Notes: generated by a model not told the origin, from the letters alone. Shown: positions 15,676 through 24,223, counted from the stretch's first letter. The stretch: DNA of 38,017 bases from Marinilactibacillus sp042660675 (GCF_042660675.1 NZ_JBHSUL010000018.1:1-38017), one strand, 5' to 3'. Program-made: numbers and translations.

Positions 15676-16070
15676 ATACATTTTTTATAGACGCTACTTA
15701 AAGTATTTGATGAATAGTATACGATTTTGAATAGACAAATTAAGAAAAAACATAGAGAACAGGTTAAGTAAATACGCATTATTTATACGAATTCAAGATA
15801 ATTTATTTGCCAAGTATGACGAAAAAGAGTCGATGTAGCCTCATTCAATTTAAATGAGAGATTTCAACATATAAATTGTATAAAAATAAGATATAATTTG
15901 TAAATACATGATATAATAAACTAAATGACAAGGATCCCAGTTTGCCCAAATTGGAGTATGATCTCTTGAAAAAGCTAATGTGGAACTCAATAATGCATGG
16001 TGGCAATTGTTATTGAATGATCCTATACATAAGTTGCAATCCCTTATATAGAAATGGAAGGTATGAGGCA
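15676..16070 (+). other. AT-rich gap of about 400 bases between rplT and hemY
   Basis: From 15676 to about 15890 I see nothing convincing. From 15909 there is an extended -10 (TGATATAAT), then a hairpin at 15937-15954. A short open frame without a start codon runs about 15911-16015 (it ends ...LEYDLLKKLMWNSIMHGGNCY) and could be a gene remnant or chance. Confidence 0.5.
15909..15917 (+). promoter_or_regulatory. Possible extended -10 of the hemY-like gene
   Basis: TGATATAAT, a TGn extended -10 with a consensus hexamer. No good -35 is seen. It would give a leader of about 145 bases that includes the hairpin CCAGTTTG/CAAATTGG at 15937-15954. Confidence 0.35.
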
Positions 16071-17474
16071 ATGAAAAGATCTAAAAAGCGAATAGCGGTC
16101 ATTGGAACAGGCATAACAGGGCTCACGACAGCATTCAGATTGAAAAAAACAATAGAAAAATACAGCCTTCCTTTCGAGTTACTTGTATTGGAAAGTTCCA
16201 TCCGTTCGGGTGGTAAAATCCACACTATGAAGATGGGGGAAGATTACGTAGATTTAGGCGCTGAATCGATTGATGTAGGATCCGGTGAAGCAATGGACTT
16301 GATACATGAAATCGGCTTAACTGAACAAATCAGGTATAGCCAGAATGGAAAACAGGATATTTATGCATTCAATAAGTTGTATCATATAGATAGCCCTACT
16401 TACAAGGGGATACCGGCTAAGCGATCTGAGATCTGGAAATATGATTTACTCTCATTTCAGGGAAAAGTATCCTATTTAAAAGATACCTATCTTCCATCCT
16501 CGGAAATAACAGAATATACAAGTGTAATCGATTATTTAAATGAAAGAATCGGAACAGAGCTTACAGAATATGTAGCAGAACCGTACTATTCTGAAATCTA
16601 TATGAATCATATGGAGTCCACTGGTATAGACGTGATCGATAGTACCCTTCTAAAATTAGAAAGTGAGCATGGGAATCTGACGAATGCTCTTGAAGCAAAT
16701 CCTGATATACTCGATTCTAATAGAAAACAGATTTCTTTTGAGAACGGTTTAGAAACATTAACGAATAGGTTAATGAAGTCACTTAAAGATCATGTTGTTT
16801 TTTCAAAGAAAGTCACAGAGATTAAAAAGAGTATTGAAGGTACTTATATACTGGATATTAATAAAAAAGAACAAGTCAGAGTTGGAGCGGTTGTAGTCGC
16901 AACCGACCCTGGTAGCTACAAAGAGATTTTTACAGATATAGAATTCAAGGAACAATTCAAAGAGATCAAAACAAACTCAATTGGTTTTGCAATGTTCAGT
17001 TTTCCAAAAGGTGCTTTAAAGATCGAACCTGAAGGAAATGGCATACTATGTTCTAGAAGAAATGATTCTCATATCTCAAGCGTAGTTTGGTTAAATAAAA
17101 AATGGGAAAGCTTGAGAAATAGAGATGAAGAGTTATTAGGCATTTATTTTGGTCACGGGAATGAAGAAATTATGCTATCTCTAAGTAACAAACAGATTGA
17201 AGAATTGCTACTTAAAGACTTAGAAAAAATGCTTGGCATAGATGTGCCGCCAATTTATCATGTTCTTAAAAGATGGAAAAACTCTTTCCCTAAACAATCT
17301 TTTAATGGGAAAAATGCTGGAAGTAAAATAATTGACTCCATTCAAACGGCTTATCCTGGAATTTATCTTGCAGGGAATGGCGTCAAAGGATTTGGCATCA
17401 ATAGCTGTATAAAGCAGGGTAACGAAGTCAGTGAGCACATTATTGCACATTTAAAAAAACAAAATAGTTTGTAA
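16071..17474 (+). CDS. hemY: HemY-like FAD-dependent porphyrinogen oxidase
   Basis: 467 residues. The N-terminal FAD-binding Rossmann motif is GTGITG at 12-17, followed by the acidic strand end LLVLESS and SGGKIHTM. The C-terminal FAD motif is YPGIYLAGNGVKGFGINSCIKQG. Throughout it follows the Bacillus HemY pattern as I recall it, including SFENGLETLTNRL and VVWLNKKW. In Gram-positives HemY oxidises coproporphyrinogen III to coproporphyrin III. No other heme gene is nearby, and many lactic acid bacteria lack the pathway, so the substrate here may differ. The start is ATG 16071 with GGAAGG 9 bases upstream; a 54-base longer frame from ATG 16017 lacks a ribosome binding site. It is a single-gene unit with its own terminator. 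Confidence 0.8.
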   Translation: MKRSKKRIAVIGTGITGLTTAFRLKKTIEKYSLPFELLVLESSIRSGGKIHTMKMGEDYVDLGAESIDVGSGEAMDLIHEIGLTEQIRYSQNGKQDIYAFNKLYHIDSPTYKGIPAKRSEIWKYDLLSFQGKVSYLKDTYLPSSEITEYTSVIDYLNERIGTELTEYVAEPYYSEIYMNHMESTGIDVIDSTLLKLESEHGNLTNALEANPDILDSNRKQISFENGLETLTNRLMKSLKDHVVFSKKVTEIKKSIEGTYILDINKKEQVRVGAVVVATDPGSYKEIFTDIEFKEQFKEIKTNSIGFAMFSFPKGALKIEPEGNGILCSRRNDSHISSVVWLNKKWESLRNRDEELLGIYFGHGNEEIMLSLSNKQIEELLLKDLEKMLGIDVPPIYHVLKRWKNSFPKQSFNGKNAGSKIIDSIQTAYPGIYLAGNGVKGFGINSCIKQGNEVSEHIIAHLKKQNSL

Positions 17475-17501
17475 TAAAGTCCTTTAATCTAATTAGAGGC
17501 T

Positions 17502-17548
17502 AAAAAACAACTAATTAAGCTCATTAGAGTGGATTTAGTTGTTTTTTT
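17502..17548 (+). terminator. Intrinsic terminator of hemY
   Basis: AAAAAACAACTAA (17502-17514) pairs with TTAGTTG and the following T-run (17535-17548). A small CTC/GAG hairpin sits inside the loop. Confidence 0.8.
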
Positions 17549-17595
17549 ATTTTCATCTGGAGTATTCTAGAATAAAATAGAAAGGAAGGCTGAAT

Positions 17596-18339
17596 ATGCA
17601 AGTCACAGTTTTAGGATACTATGGAGGATATCCTACGAAGGACGTAGGAACGAGTGCTTATCTGGTACAATCGGAGGGTTTTAATCTATTACTCGATGCT
17701 GGGAGTGCATCTCTATTAGCGCTGGAGCATCACATTGACCCCCTAGAATTGGATGCCGTTTTACTGTCTCATTATCATCATGATCATATTGCCGATTTAG
17801 GTGTCCTTCAGTTCACTAGACAACTCAAAAGAACAGATAATGATGATCGTGCACCACTATTGTCTATTTATGGGCACAGTGAAGATAAGCAAGCTTTTGA
17901 GAAAACAACCCTTGAAGAAGTGAGTCAAGGAATTGACTATACAAAAGAAAGCCAGACATCGATCGGGCCATTTGATGTTACGCACCTAAAAACGCTGCAT
18001 CCAGTTCCATGTTATGCTTTTAGAATCGTTGAGAGAGTTACAGGAAAAACAATGGTGTATACAGCCGATTCTGGTTATATCAAAGAGTTCATTCCTTTTG
18101 CAGAGAATGCAGATTTGCTCATAACGGATACAAATCTTTTCAAAGGAATGGAAAGGCACTTAGTTCATATGACTTCTAAAGAGTGCGGATATATCGCCCA
18201 TAAAGCAAATGTTCAGACAATGGTACTCAGTCACCTTCCGCAAACTGGAGACTTAAAGCAATTACAAAAAGAAGCTGCAGAAGAAGCACCTAAAACTAAA
18301 ACGTTACTGGCTGAGAAAAATCTGGAGATTATCATTTAA
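17596..18339 (+). CDS. YhfI-like metallo-beta-lactamase-fold hydrolase
   Basis: A 247-residue soluble MBL-fold protein. The metal motif HYHHDH spans 59-64 (H59, H61, D63, H64), with further ligand-type positions in TADSG and the C-terminal VLSHLPQTGD. It resembles Bacillus YhfI of the RNase Z/phosphodiesterase-like branch; the true substrate is unknown. GAAGG lies before the ATG. It is followed after only 12 bases by the lipoate ligase gene. Bacillus has the same pair (yhfI next to lplJ/yhfJ), which suggests a shared transcript and perhaps a link to lipoate or cofactor metabolism, but no direct evidence is visible. Confidence 0.82.
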   Translation: MQVTVLGYYGGYPTKDVGTSAYLVQSEGFNLLLDAGSASLLALEHHIDPLELDAVLLSHYHHDHIADLGVLQFTRQLKRTDNDDRAPLLSIYGHSEDKQAFEKTTLEEVSQGIDYTKESQTSIGPFDVTHLKTLHPVPCYAFRIVERVTGKTMVYTADSGYIKEFIPFAENADLLITDTNLFKGMERHLVHMTSKECGYIAHKANVQTMVLSHLPQTGDLKQLQKEAAEEAPKTKTLLAEKNLEIII

Positions 18340-18351
18340 AGGAGACCAATT

Positions 18352-19371
18352 ATGTATTATGTTAAGAACGAACGAAATGGACAAGAGATAGTAGACGCTC
18401 GAATCAATTTAGCGATTGAGTATTATCTATTAAATGAAATAGAACTAGATGAACCAATTCTGTTGTTTTACATTAATGATAATGCCATTATAGTAGGCAA
18501 GAACCAGAATACATTTGAAGAAGTTAATACGGACTACGTCAATCAACATGATGTAACAGTGGTCAGGAGATTTTCAGGTGGTGGCGCTGTGTACCACGAT
18601 TTAGGTGTACTATGCTTTTGTTTTATAACAAAAGACGATGGAGATTCTTTCAGAGACTTTAAAAAGTTTACTTCACCTGTTATTGATGCGCTACATAAAA
18701 TGGGCGTAGAAGGTGCTGAACTGAAGGGTCGTAACGATCTGGTCATTGATGAGAAAAAATTCTCAGGAAATGCGATGTACTCTAAAAATGGTAGATTAAC
18801 TGCGCATGGTACACTAATGTTTGATTCGGAAATAGAAGCGGTAGTAGGTGCTTTGAAACCTAAGAAGCATAAACTGGAATCGAAAGGGATTAAATCGATT
18901 AGAAGCCGTGTAACCAACATTAAACCTTATTTAAACGATGATTATCAGTACATGAATGCAAAAAACTTTAGAGAAAAGTTATTGCTAAATATATTTGATG
19001 TCTCAGAAGTATCCGAAGTGAAAGAATACAAACTAACTGAATCGGACTGGGAAAAAATAGATAAATTTGCAGAAACCTATACAGCGAACTGGGACTGGAA
19101 TTATGGCAAATCCCCTAAATTTGATTTGGAGCGTAGCGAGAGATTATCTGTTGGAACGGTGGAAGTGAAACTGAACGTGAACAGAGGGATAATCCAAGAT
19201 ATTAAAATTTTCGGAGATTTCTTTGGCTTAGGTGAAATTTCAGACGTAGAGAATAAGTTCATTGGTAAGACTTATGAAGAAAAAGCTATTCGTGAAGCTT
19301 TTGAAGATGTAGATATAAATAAATACTTTGGAAAAGTAGAAATTGATGAATTAGTCAATTTATTTTATTAA
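18352..19371 (+). CDS. lplA: Lipoate--protein ligase (LplA/LplJ type)
   Basis: Activates free lipoate with ATP and transfers it to lysines of 2-oxoacid dehydrogenase E2 subunits and GcvH. 339 residues: a large catalytic domain about 1-245 and a C-terminal accessory domain about 250-339. The signature RRFSGGGAVYHD is at 72-83, GRNDLVID near 126-133, and the catalytic-type lysine K136 lies in KKFSGNAMY. AAAGGAG precedes the ATG. It is second in a two-gene unit with the MBL protein, closed by a strong terminator. No lipoylated enzyme gene is in the window. Confidence 0.93.
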   Translation: MYYVKNERNGQEIVDARINLAIEYYLLNEIELDEPILLFYINDNAIIVGKNQNTFEEVNTDYVNQHDVTVVRRFSGGGAVYHDLGVLCFCFITKDDGDSFRDFKKFTSPVIDALHKMGVEGAELKGRNDLVIDEKKFSGNAMYSKNGRLTAHGTLMFDSEIEAVVGALKPKKHKLESKGIKSIRSRVTNIKPYLNDDYQYMNAKNFREKLLLNIFDVSEVSEVKEYKLTESDWEKIDKFAETYTANWDWNYGKSPKFDLERSERLSVGTVEVKLNVNRGIIQDIKIFGDFFGLGEISDVENKFIGKTYEEKAIREAFEDVDINKYFGKVEIDELVNLFY

Positions 19372-19381
19372 GTAAATGTAG

Positions 19382-19430
19382 AAAATAGTCTTGATAATGT
19401 CCAAATAAGGACATCATTAAGACTATTTTT
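19382..19430 (+). terminator. Intrinsic terminator after lplA
   Basis: AAATAGTCTT (19383-19392) pairs perfectly with AAGACTATTT (19419-19428). An inner ATGTCC/GGACAT stem with a 6-base loop continues the hairpin, and a T-run closes it. Confidence 0.9.
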
Positions 19431-19507
19431 GTATATCTATCATTAAGCCGTTTAACGACTTAAAAACTTCGTGTGAAAAAAATCAATGTGACAGAACGTT
19501 TTCTTAT

Positions 19508-19522
19508 TTGTAATGATTATAA
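19508..19522 (+). promoter_or_regulatory. PerR/Fur-box-like operator far upstream of spxA
   Basis: TTGTAATGATTATAA differs at one base from the PerR consensus TTATAATNATTATAA. It overlaps a consensus -10, TATAAT at 19518-19523, which lacks a convincing -35. In Bacillus one spx promoter is known to be repressed by PerR. Function here is inferred. Confidence 0.45.
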
Positions 19523-19650
19523 TTTAGTATCGTTTTAGTACTTTTGTTGATAAATACCTTTAAACCCCTTATTGATGGTGTTTTAACTCATAAACCTACA
19601 TGTGTTGATCGAATAAAAAGCAATATTTGACAAAAAAATGACGAAAGGGG

Positions 19651-19679
19651 TTTACAAGAGTTCACAATTGATATATAGT
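19651..19679 (+). promoter_or_regulatory. Proximal spxA promoter
   Basis: TTTACA at 19651-19656, a 17-base spacer, and TATAGT at 19674-19679, about 68 bases before the spxA ATG. Confidence 0.45.
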
Positions 19680-19746
19680 TATAAATGTAGTCAACAAGCA
19701 AACAAATATACTATAAAAAACAGAGATTTGAAGGGAGCAATACATA

Positions 19747-20154
19747 ATGGTCACATTATTTACATCACCAAGTTGCGCATCATGTAGAAAAGCGAAGGCA
19801 TGGTTAGAAGAATTTGGCATCCCTTATGAAGAAAGAAATATTGCCTCAACGCCTATTACAATTAATGAAATAAAATCTATTATGCGTATGACAGAAGAAG
19901 GAACTGAAGAAATTATTTCAACGCGTTCCAAAGCATTTCAACAGTTAAACATTGATATTGATGATCTTTCTTTACAAGAACTTTTCACATTGATTCAAGA
20001 AACACCAAGCTTACTACGTAGACCAATCGTTTTGGATGAAAAACGTATGCAAATCGGGTACAATGAAGACGAAATTCGTCAGTTTATCCCTAGAGAAGTA
20101 AGAGCTTTAGAATTACAAAAAGCTCAGCGACTAGTTGCACTTTCAAATAGTTGA
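19747..20154 (+). CDS. spxA: Spx-family redox-responsive transcription regulator
   Basis: An ArsC-fold protein that binds the alpha C-terminal domain of RNA polymerase and redirects transcription under disulfide stress. 135 residues, within the usual range. The redox switch CASC (Cys10, Cys13) is intact in VTLFTSPSCASC, and the middle RRPIVLDEKRMQIGYNEDEIRQFIPR fits Spx. The C-terminus is short and basic. AAGGGAG precedes the ATG. It has a long upstream region with possible PerR control and its own terminator. It is followed by mecA; spxH (adaptor for Spx proteolysis) lies about 4.2 kb downstream, so regulator and adaptors are clustered. Confidence 0.95.
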   Translation: MVTLFTSPSCASCRKAKAWLEEFGIPYEERNIASTPITINEIKSIMRMTEEGTEEIISTRSKAFQQLNIDIDDLSLQELFTLIQETPSLLRRPIVLDEKRMQIGYNEDEIRQFIPREVRALELQKAQRLVALSNS

Positions 20155-20184
20155 GTAGAATACTAAAAATATTTAGATCTTATC

Positions 20185-20223
20185 AAAGATTCGACACTGT
20201 CTGGTACGGTCGAATCTTTTTTA
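20185..20223 (+). terminator. Intrinsic terminator of spxA
   Basis: AAAGATTCGAC (20185-20195) pairs perfectly with GTCGAATCTTT (20209-20219), then a T-run. Confidence 0.9.
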
Positions 20224-20242
20224 TTTTCTTTAAATCATTGAC

Positions 20243-20271
20243 TTGTATTCGTTTCACTCATTTTGTATAAT
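20243..20271 (+). promoter_or_regulatory. mecA promoter
   Basis: TTGTAT at 20243-20248, a 17-base spacer and a consensus TATAAT at 20266-20271, directly after the spxA terminator. Confidence 0.7.
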
Positions 20272-20277
20272 AGCTAA

Positions 20278-20410
20278 AGCGCAGTAAATCTGCGTGAAGA
20301 GGTTACAGGTCTTCAATTTATCTAACAAAACCTCTATGATATAGATAAAAAGTATTGTCGGCAATAAATAATAGGCAGTACTCAAAAAAGCTTAATGCCT
20401 GACACTGATT
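20278..20410 (+). promoter_or_regulatory. Structured 5' leader of mecA, possible regulatory RNA
   Basis: An untranslated leader of about 155 bases with several stems: CGCAG/CTGCG (20280-20294); GAAGA/TCTTC (20296-20300, 20310-20314), which competes with AGAGGTT/AACCTCT (20298-20304, 20329-20335); TATCTA/TAGATA (20319-20324, 20342-20347); and AGGCA/TGCCT (20373-20377, 20396-20400). No T-run follows, so control, if any, would act on translation or stability. I recognise no known riboswitch class. Confidence 0.4.
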
Positions 20411-20432
20411 GAAGGAAAGAGGTGCTACAAAT

Positions 20433-21092
20433 ATGGAAATCGAACATATTAACGAAGATACGATTCGTGTAAAGATTGAGAATACGGATCTTGAAGAAAG
20501 AGGCATCACTTTTCTTGATTTATTGGGTAACCAGAAACAGATTGAGAATTTCTTCTATAGTATTTTAGAAGAAGTTGATATTGATGAAGAATTTCAAGAA
20601 TCTGACGCTGTTACTTTTCAGGTCATGCCTAACAATAATGGTTTGGAATTGTTTATCAGCAAAGGTGCACAATATAGAGAAGATATGGAAGATGATTTTG
20701 AGGGCGACTCAATCATGGATCCGGTCAAAATGCTAAATGAATCGCTATCTCAGAATAAGAAAGAAGATGGAGTAGAAGAATACATGAACGCTCAGGATAC
20801 CAAGACCATGGAAGCTGTATTCGTATTTCATAACTTTGAACAGATGATCATGATGGCCCAAGAATATTATTTAGAAAGTGGCTTGTCAAACCTTTATAAA
20901 TTCAAAGATCAGTATTACTTGCATATTGTATTTTTCATTGAAGAGATGACGTTAAGAACAACAGATGAAGAGATTGCTCATGCACTAGAATTTGGTGAGA
21001 GAAGTCGAATATCGGCAGATGTCTTAGATGAATATGCTGACAAAATCATGGATACAAACGCATTAGAACTGATCAGACACTATTTTAAATAA
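20433..21092 (+). CDS. mecA: Adaptor protein MecA
   Basis: Adaptor that delivers substrates to ClpCP and stimulates ClpC assembly; in Bacillus it targets ComK and can also bind Spx. 219 residues, matching the family. The start MEIEHINEDTIRVKIENTDLEERGI is characteristic of the N-terminal substrate-binding domain, with a poorly conserved acidic linker (about 80-125) and the C-terminal ClpC-binding domain (about 130-219: VFHNFEQMIMMA, FKDQYYLHIVF). The start is ATG 20433 with AAAGAGGTG 8-10 bases upstream; a longer frame from TTG 20409 has no ribosome binding site. It has its own promoter and terminator, hence a single-gene unit with a long leader. Confidence 0.96.
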   Translation: MEIEHINEDTIRVKIENTDLEERGITFLDLLGNQKQIENFFYSILEEVDIDEEFQESDAVTFQVMPNNNGLELFISKGAQYREDMEDDFEGDSIMDPVKMLNESLSQNKKEDGVEEYMNAQDTKTMEAVFVFHNFEQMIMMAQEYYLESGLSNLYKFKDQYYLHIVFFIEEMTLRTTDEEIAHALEFGERSRISADVLDEYADKIMDTNALELIRHYFK

Positions 21093-21098
21093 TTTTTT

Positions 21099-21130
21099 AA
21101 CCACGAGATGTTGAGTCTCGTGGTTTTTTT
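21099..21130 (+). terminator. Intrinsic terminator of mecA
   Basis: AACCACGAGA (21099-21108), a 7-base loop, TCTCGTGGTT (21116-21125), then a T-run. Confidence 0.92.
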
Positions 21131-21186
21131 AATGACTTTTTTTCTGTTTCATCAGTATTTAATATAGAAGCAGAAAGGATGATAGT

Positions 21187-22320
21187 ATGCTCATAGCGAT
21201 GAATGAAATGCATAGAACAATTTTTGCTTTTGAAGAAGACGCGCATAATCTGAAAAAGCTATATTGTCCAACATGTAAACAAAGCGTTTTTTTGAAAAAA
21301 GGTACATTCAAAGTTCCGCATTTTTCTCACTATAAAAAAGAAGCTTGCGAGAGCTTCTCAGAAGGAGAAACGATGGAACACCTCAATGGAAAGCTGCAGT
21401 TGTATACAATATTAAAAAATAACAAACTGAACGTGGAACTCGAAGTGTATCTACCAAACTTAAAGCAGAGACCTGATATCCTCTTAAACATAGAACAGCA
21501 AAAAATTGCAATAGAATTTCAATGTAGTCAAATACCGATTCAAAGGATGCTGGAGAGAACAAAGAACTATCTGAAACATGGATATCAGCCATATTGGATT
21601 CTTGGAGATCGTTTTTTTACAAACACACAGATGACTCAATTGAAACGAACTTTTATTCGATTTAATCCAAAATGCGGACTTTACTTGTTACGTTATAAAA
21701 CCGAAGAGAATTGTTTGGAGATTGTACATAGCTTTAAAAAAAGGATGAGTCGAATCTGGAATATAGAAAAGACGACCATCTCAGATCGAAACTTAGAACG
21801 AATCCTTCAAGATGATTTTTCGTTTACTGAAAGAATTTCTAAAAAACGTACAGAAAATATCTCATTATATAATACACATTTAAATCTACAGAAACAAATG
21901 GCCTATTCAAATCCTAGGATTAGAAATTTCGCAAGTTTATTGTATAGTGAGTCGGAAAGCCTTATGAGTATACCAATTGAAGTCTATTATCCGCTGGCTA
22001 ATCAATGGATTGTATTAACTGAACCAATTGAATGGAAGTATCGACTATTAATTTGGATTGAAAAACATGAAAAATCTCAAATTATAACTGAAAAACGTCT
22101 TTTTAATTATATCGAAGAGTTATGCAAACAAAAAAAACTTGTATTATCAGAGATGCCACTTTTACAAAAAGATGACTTTTATCAGATCTTTACAGGCTAT
22201 ATGAAGATACTTGTAAAAATGAAAATATTACGCGAAGTAAGAGCAAGAAAATGGGTTATTTTAAATCCTGCAAAGCGCTTTAACAGCGAAAATGAAAAAA
22301 GACTGGCATTGAATTCTTAA
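21187..22320 (+). CDS. coiA: Competence protein CoiA
   Basis: A 377-residue CoiA-family protein, needed for processing or recombination of incoming DNA during transformation. The N-terminal zinc-knuckle-like region has CPTC (C27, C30), H45, H48 and C54. The PD-(D/E)xK-like nuclease core is seen as RPDILL with D97, then IAIEFQCSQI with E110 and Q112. The helical C-terminus ends in a basic stretch. AGAAAGGATG precedes the ATG. I see no com-box (late-competence promoter) in the 56-base gap after the mecA terminator, so competence control is not evident. A weak AT-rich -10 is the only promoter hint. Confidence 0.9.
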   Translation: MLIAMNEMHRTIFAFEEDAHNLKKLYCPTCKQSVFLKKGTFKVPHFSHYKKEACESFSEGETMEHLNGKLQLYTILKNNKLNVELEVYLPNLKQRPDILLNIEQQKIAIEFQCSQIPIQRMLERTKNYLKHGYQPYWILGDRFFTNTQMTQLKRTFIRFNPKCGLYLLRYKTEENCLEIVHSFKKRMSRIWNIEKTTISDRNLERILQDDFSFTERISKKRTENISLYNTHLNLQKQMAYSNPRIRNFASLLYSESESLMSIPIEVYYPLANQWIVLTEPIEWKYRLLIWIEKHEKSQIITEKRLFNYIEELCKQKKLVLSEMPLLQKDDFYQIFTGYMKILVKMKILREVRARKWVILNPAKRFNSENEKRLALNS

Positions 22321-22405
22321 ATAGACAGATAATAAAATTTGTATATTCTCTTAAAAATCAAATTATGTTATCATTATTTCATAGTTATATATTAGGAGGG
22401 GAATT

Positions 22406-24223
22406 ATGTCAAAGACGAACAGTTTACCGAACCGCGAAGAAGTTTCTGAAGAGTTAACATGGGATTTAACCGTTATATTTAAATCAGATGAAGAATGGGA
22501 AGATAAGATCAAAGATACTGAAAAAAAAGTGAAGGAAATCTCTAATTTACAAGGAACGTTAAGTGATGGTGCAAAGTCATTTCTTGATGCACTTGTATCT
22601 ATGTTAGATGTATTCCAGTCCTTTGGTTCAGTTTACGTATACGCTCATTTGAAAAATGATCAGGATACTTCAAACGGAACGTATCAGGCTATGAATGACA
22701 GAGCAAGATTGTTAGCAACTAAAGCTGGGGAAGCAACATCTTGGTTTGAGCCAGAGTTATTGACACTTAAAGAAGAAACATTAAATAGCTATTTTGAAGA
22801 AGAACAGGAATTAAAACAATACAAGCATTATATTGATCAGTTAACAGCTAATCGTGAGCATGTACTTTCTGCTGATATGGAAGCTTTGTTAGCTGGAGCA
22901 AGCGACATCCTGTCTGCTTCAAGCCAGACATTTAGTGTATTGAACAATGCAGACTTAACGTTCCCAAAAGTGAAAGATGAACATGGAGAAGAAGTCCAAT
23001 TATCACACGGCATGTATGGGGAACTTCTTGAAAGTACGAATCGTGAAGTTAGAGCAGAGGCATTCAAGAAAATGTACGAAGTGTATGAAGGACTGAAAAA
23101 TACATTTGCTAGTACACTCTCTGCTAACGTCAAAAACCATAATTATCAAGCTAATGTTCATAAATTTGAGTCTGCTAGACATAGAGCATTATCGGGGAAC
23201 CATATACCTGAATCTGTTCATGAAACGCTTATTGATGTTGTAAATGAACATTTACCTTTATTACACAGATATATGGACTTACGTAAAAAATTGTTAAATG
23301 TGGACGAACTTCATATGTACGATCTTTACACACCAATCACAGGTGAAGCTAGTCTTAAATATAGCTATGAAGAAGCTAAACAAGAAACCTTTAAAGGTCT
23401 TGCACCTTTAGGCGAAGAGTACCGTAATGTATTAAATCAAGCTTTCGATAATCGTTGGATAGATGTAGTCGAAAACAAAGGAAAACGTAGTGGAGCTTAT
23501 TCTTCAGGAGACTATGATACAAATCCATATATTCTCTTGAACTGGCATGATTCATTGAATCACTTATATACATTGGTTCACGAATTAGGTCATAGTGCAC
23601 ATAGTTACTTTACAAGAGAAACACAGCCTTATGTATATGGAGATTACTCAATCTTTTTAGCAGAAATCGCTTCAACTACGAATGAGAACATTCTTACGGA
23701 CCATCTGCTAAAAACGACGACAGATCCTAAAGCACGTGCATATGTATTGAATCATTATCTGGATGGCTTTAAAGGAACTGTTTTCCGCCAAACACAATTT
23801 GCAGAATTCGAGCACTTTATGCATGAAGAAGCAGCGAAAGGGATACCTTTAACAGCAGATTACTTGAGCGAAAGTTATGCGGAAATCAATAGTAAGTATT
23901 ACGGAGAGTCTGTAGAAAAAGATCATGAGATTCAGTTTGAGTGGGCAAGGATTCCACATTTCTACTATAATTATTATGTCTATCAATATTCAACTGGTTT
24001 CTGCGCTGCTACAGCATTGGCTGATAAGATTCTAGCTAAAGAAGAAGGTGCACTTGAGCACTATCTGGCATATCTGAAATCTGGGAGCAGTGATTTTCCG
24101 ATTGAAGTTATGAAAAAAGCTGGAGTGGATATGACGAACAAAGAATACATCGAAAAAGCGATGAAAGTATTTGAAGAAAGATTGAATGAACTGGAGTCTG
24201 TATTAGAAGAATTGAATCTTTAA
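22406..24223 (+). CDS. pepF: Oligoendopeptidase F
   Basis: Cytoplasmic zinc metallopeptidase (M3B) that cuts peptides of about 7-17 residues. 605 residues, full length. The zinc motif HELGH is at 392-396 (LVHELGHSAHSYF), with the downstream glutamate in FLAEIASTTNE. The N-terminal helical lobe carries the prodomain-like EELTWDLTVIFKSDEEWE. TAGGAGGGG lies close before the ATG. It sits between coiA and spxH as in the Bacillus yjb region, and is convergent with spxH, sharing a terminator-like hairpin. TGTTATCAT near 22363-22371 could be a weak extended -10. Confidence 0.97.
   Translation: MSKTNSLPNREEVSEELTWDLTVIFKSDEEWEDKIKDTEKKVKEISNLQGTLSDGAKSFLDALVSMLDVFQSFGSVYVYAHLKNDQDTSNGTYQAMNDRARLLATKAGEATSWFEPELLTLKEETLNSYFEEEQELKQYKHYIDQLTANREHVLSADMEALLAGASDILSASSQTFSVLNNADLTFPKVKDEHGEEVQLSHGMYGELLESTNREVRAEAFKKMYEVYEGLKNTFASTLSANVKNHNYQANVHKFESARHRALSGNHIPESVHETLIDVVNEHLPLLHRYMDLRKKLLNVDELHMYDLYTPITGEASLKYSYEEAKQETFKGLAPLGEEYRNVLNQAFDNRWIDVVENKGKRSGAYSSGDYDTNPYILLNWHDSLNHLYTLVHELGHSAHSYFTRETQPYVYGDYSIFLAEIASTTNENILTDHLLKTTTDPKARAYVLNHYLDGFKGTVFRQTQFAEFEHFMHEEAAKGIPLTADYLSESYAEINSKYYGESVEKDHEIQFEWARIPHFYYNYYVYQYSTGFCAATALADKILAKEEGALEHYLAYLKSGSSDFPIEVMKKAGVDMTNKEYIEKAMKVFEERLNELESVLEELNL

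Larger units (their letters stand above)
19431..19746 (+). other. spxA upstream regulatory region
   Basis: An AT-rich stretch of about 315 bases without a gene. It holds a PerR-box-like 15-mer over a TATAAT (19508-19523) and a nearer promoter at 19651-19679. An isolated TTGACA at 19627-19632 has no partner -10 at the right distance. Two or more promoters for spxA are therefore likely. Confidence 0.6.

Noticed and set aside
19627..19655. TTGACA at 19627-19632 as the main spxA promoter
   Set aside because: No -10-like hexamer lies 16-18 bases downstream.
20296..20347. preQ1-I riboswitch-like string (AGAGGTT...AACCTCTAT) in the mecA leader
   Set aside because: The loop is much longer than in preQ1-I, the A-rich tail does not match, and mecA has no link to queuosine.
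21131..21186. com-box for competence control of coiA
   Set aside because: No TNCGAATA-like sequence is present in the gap.
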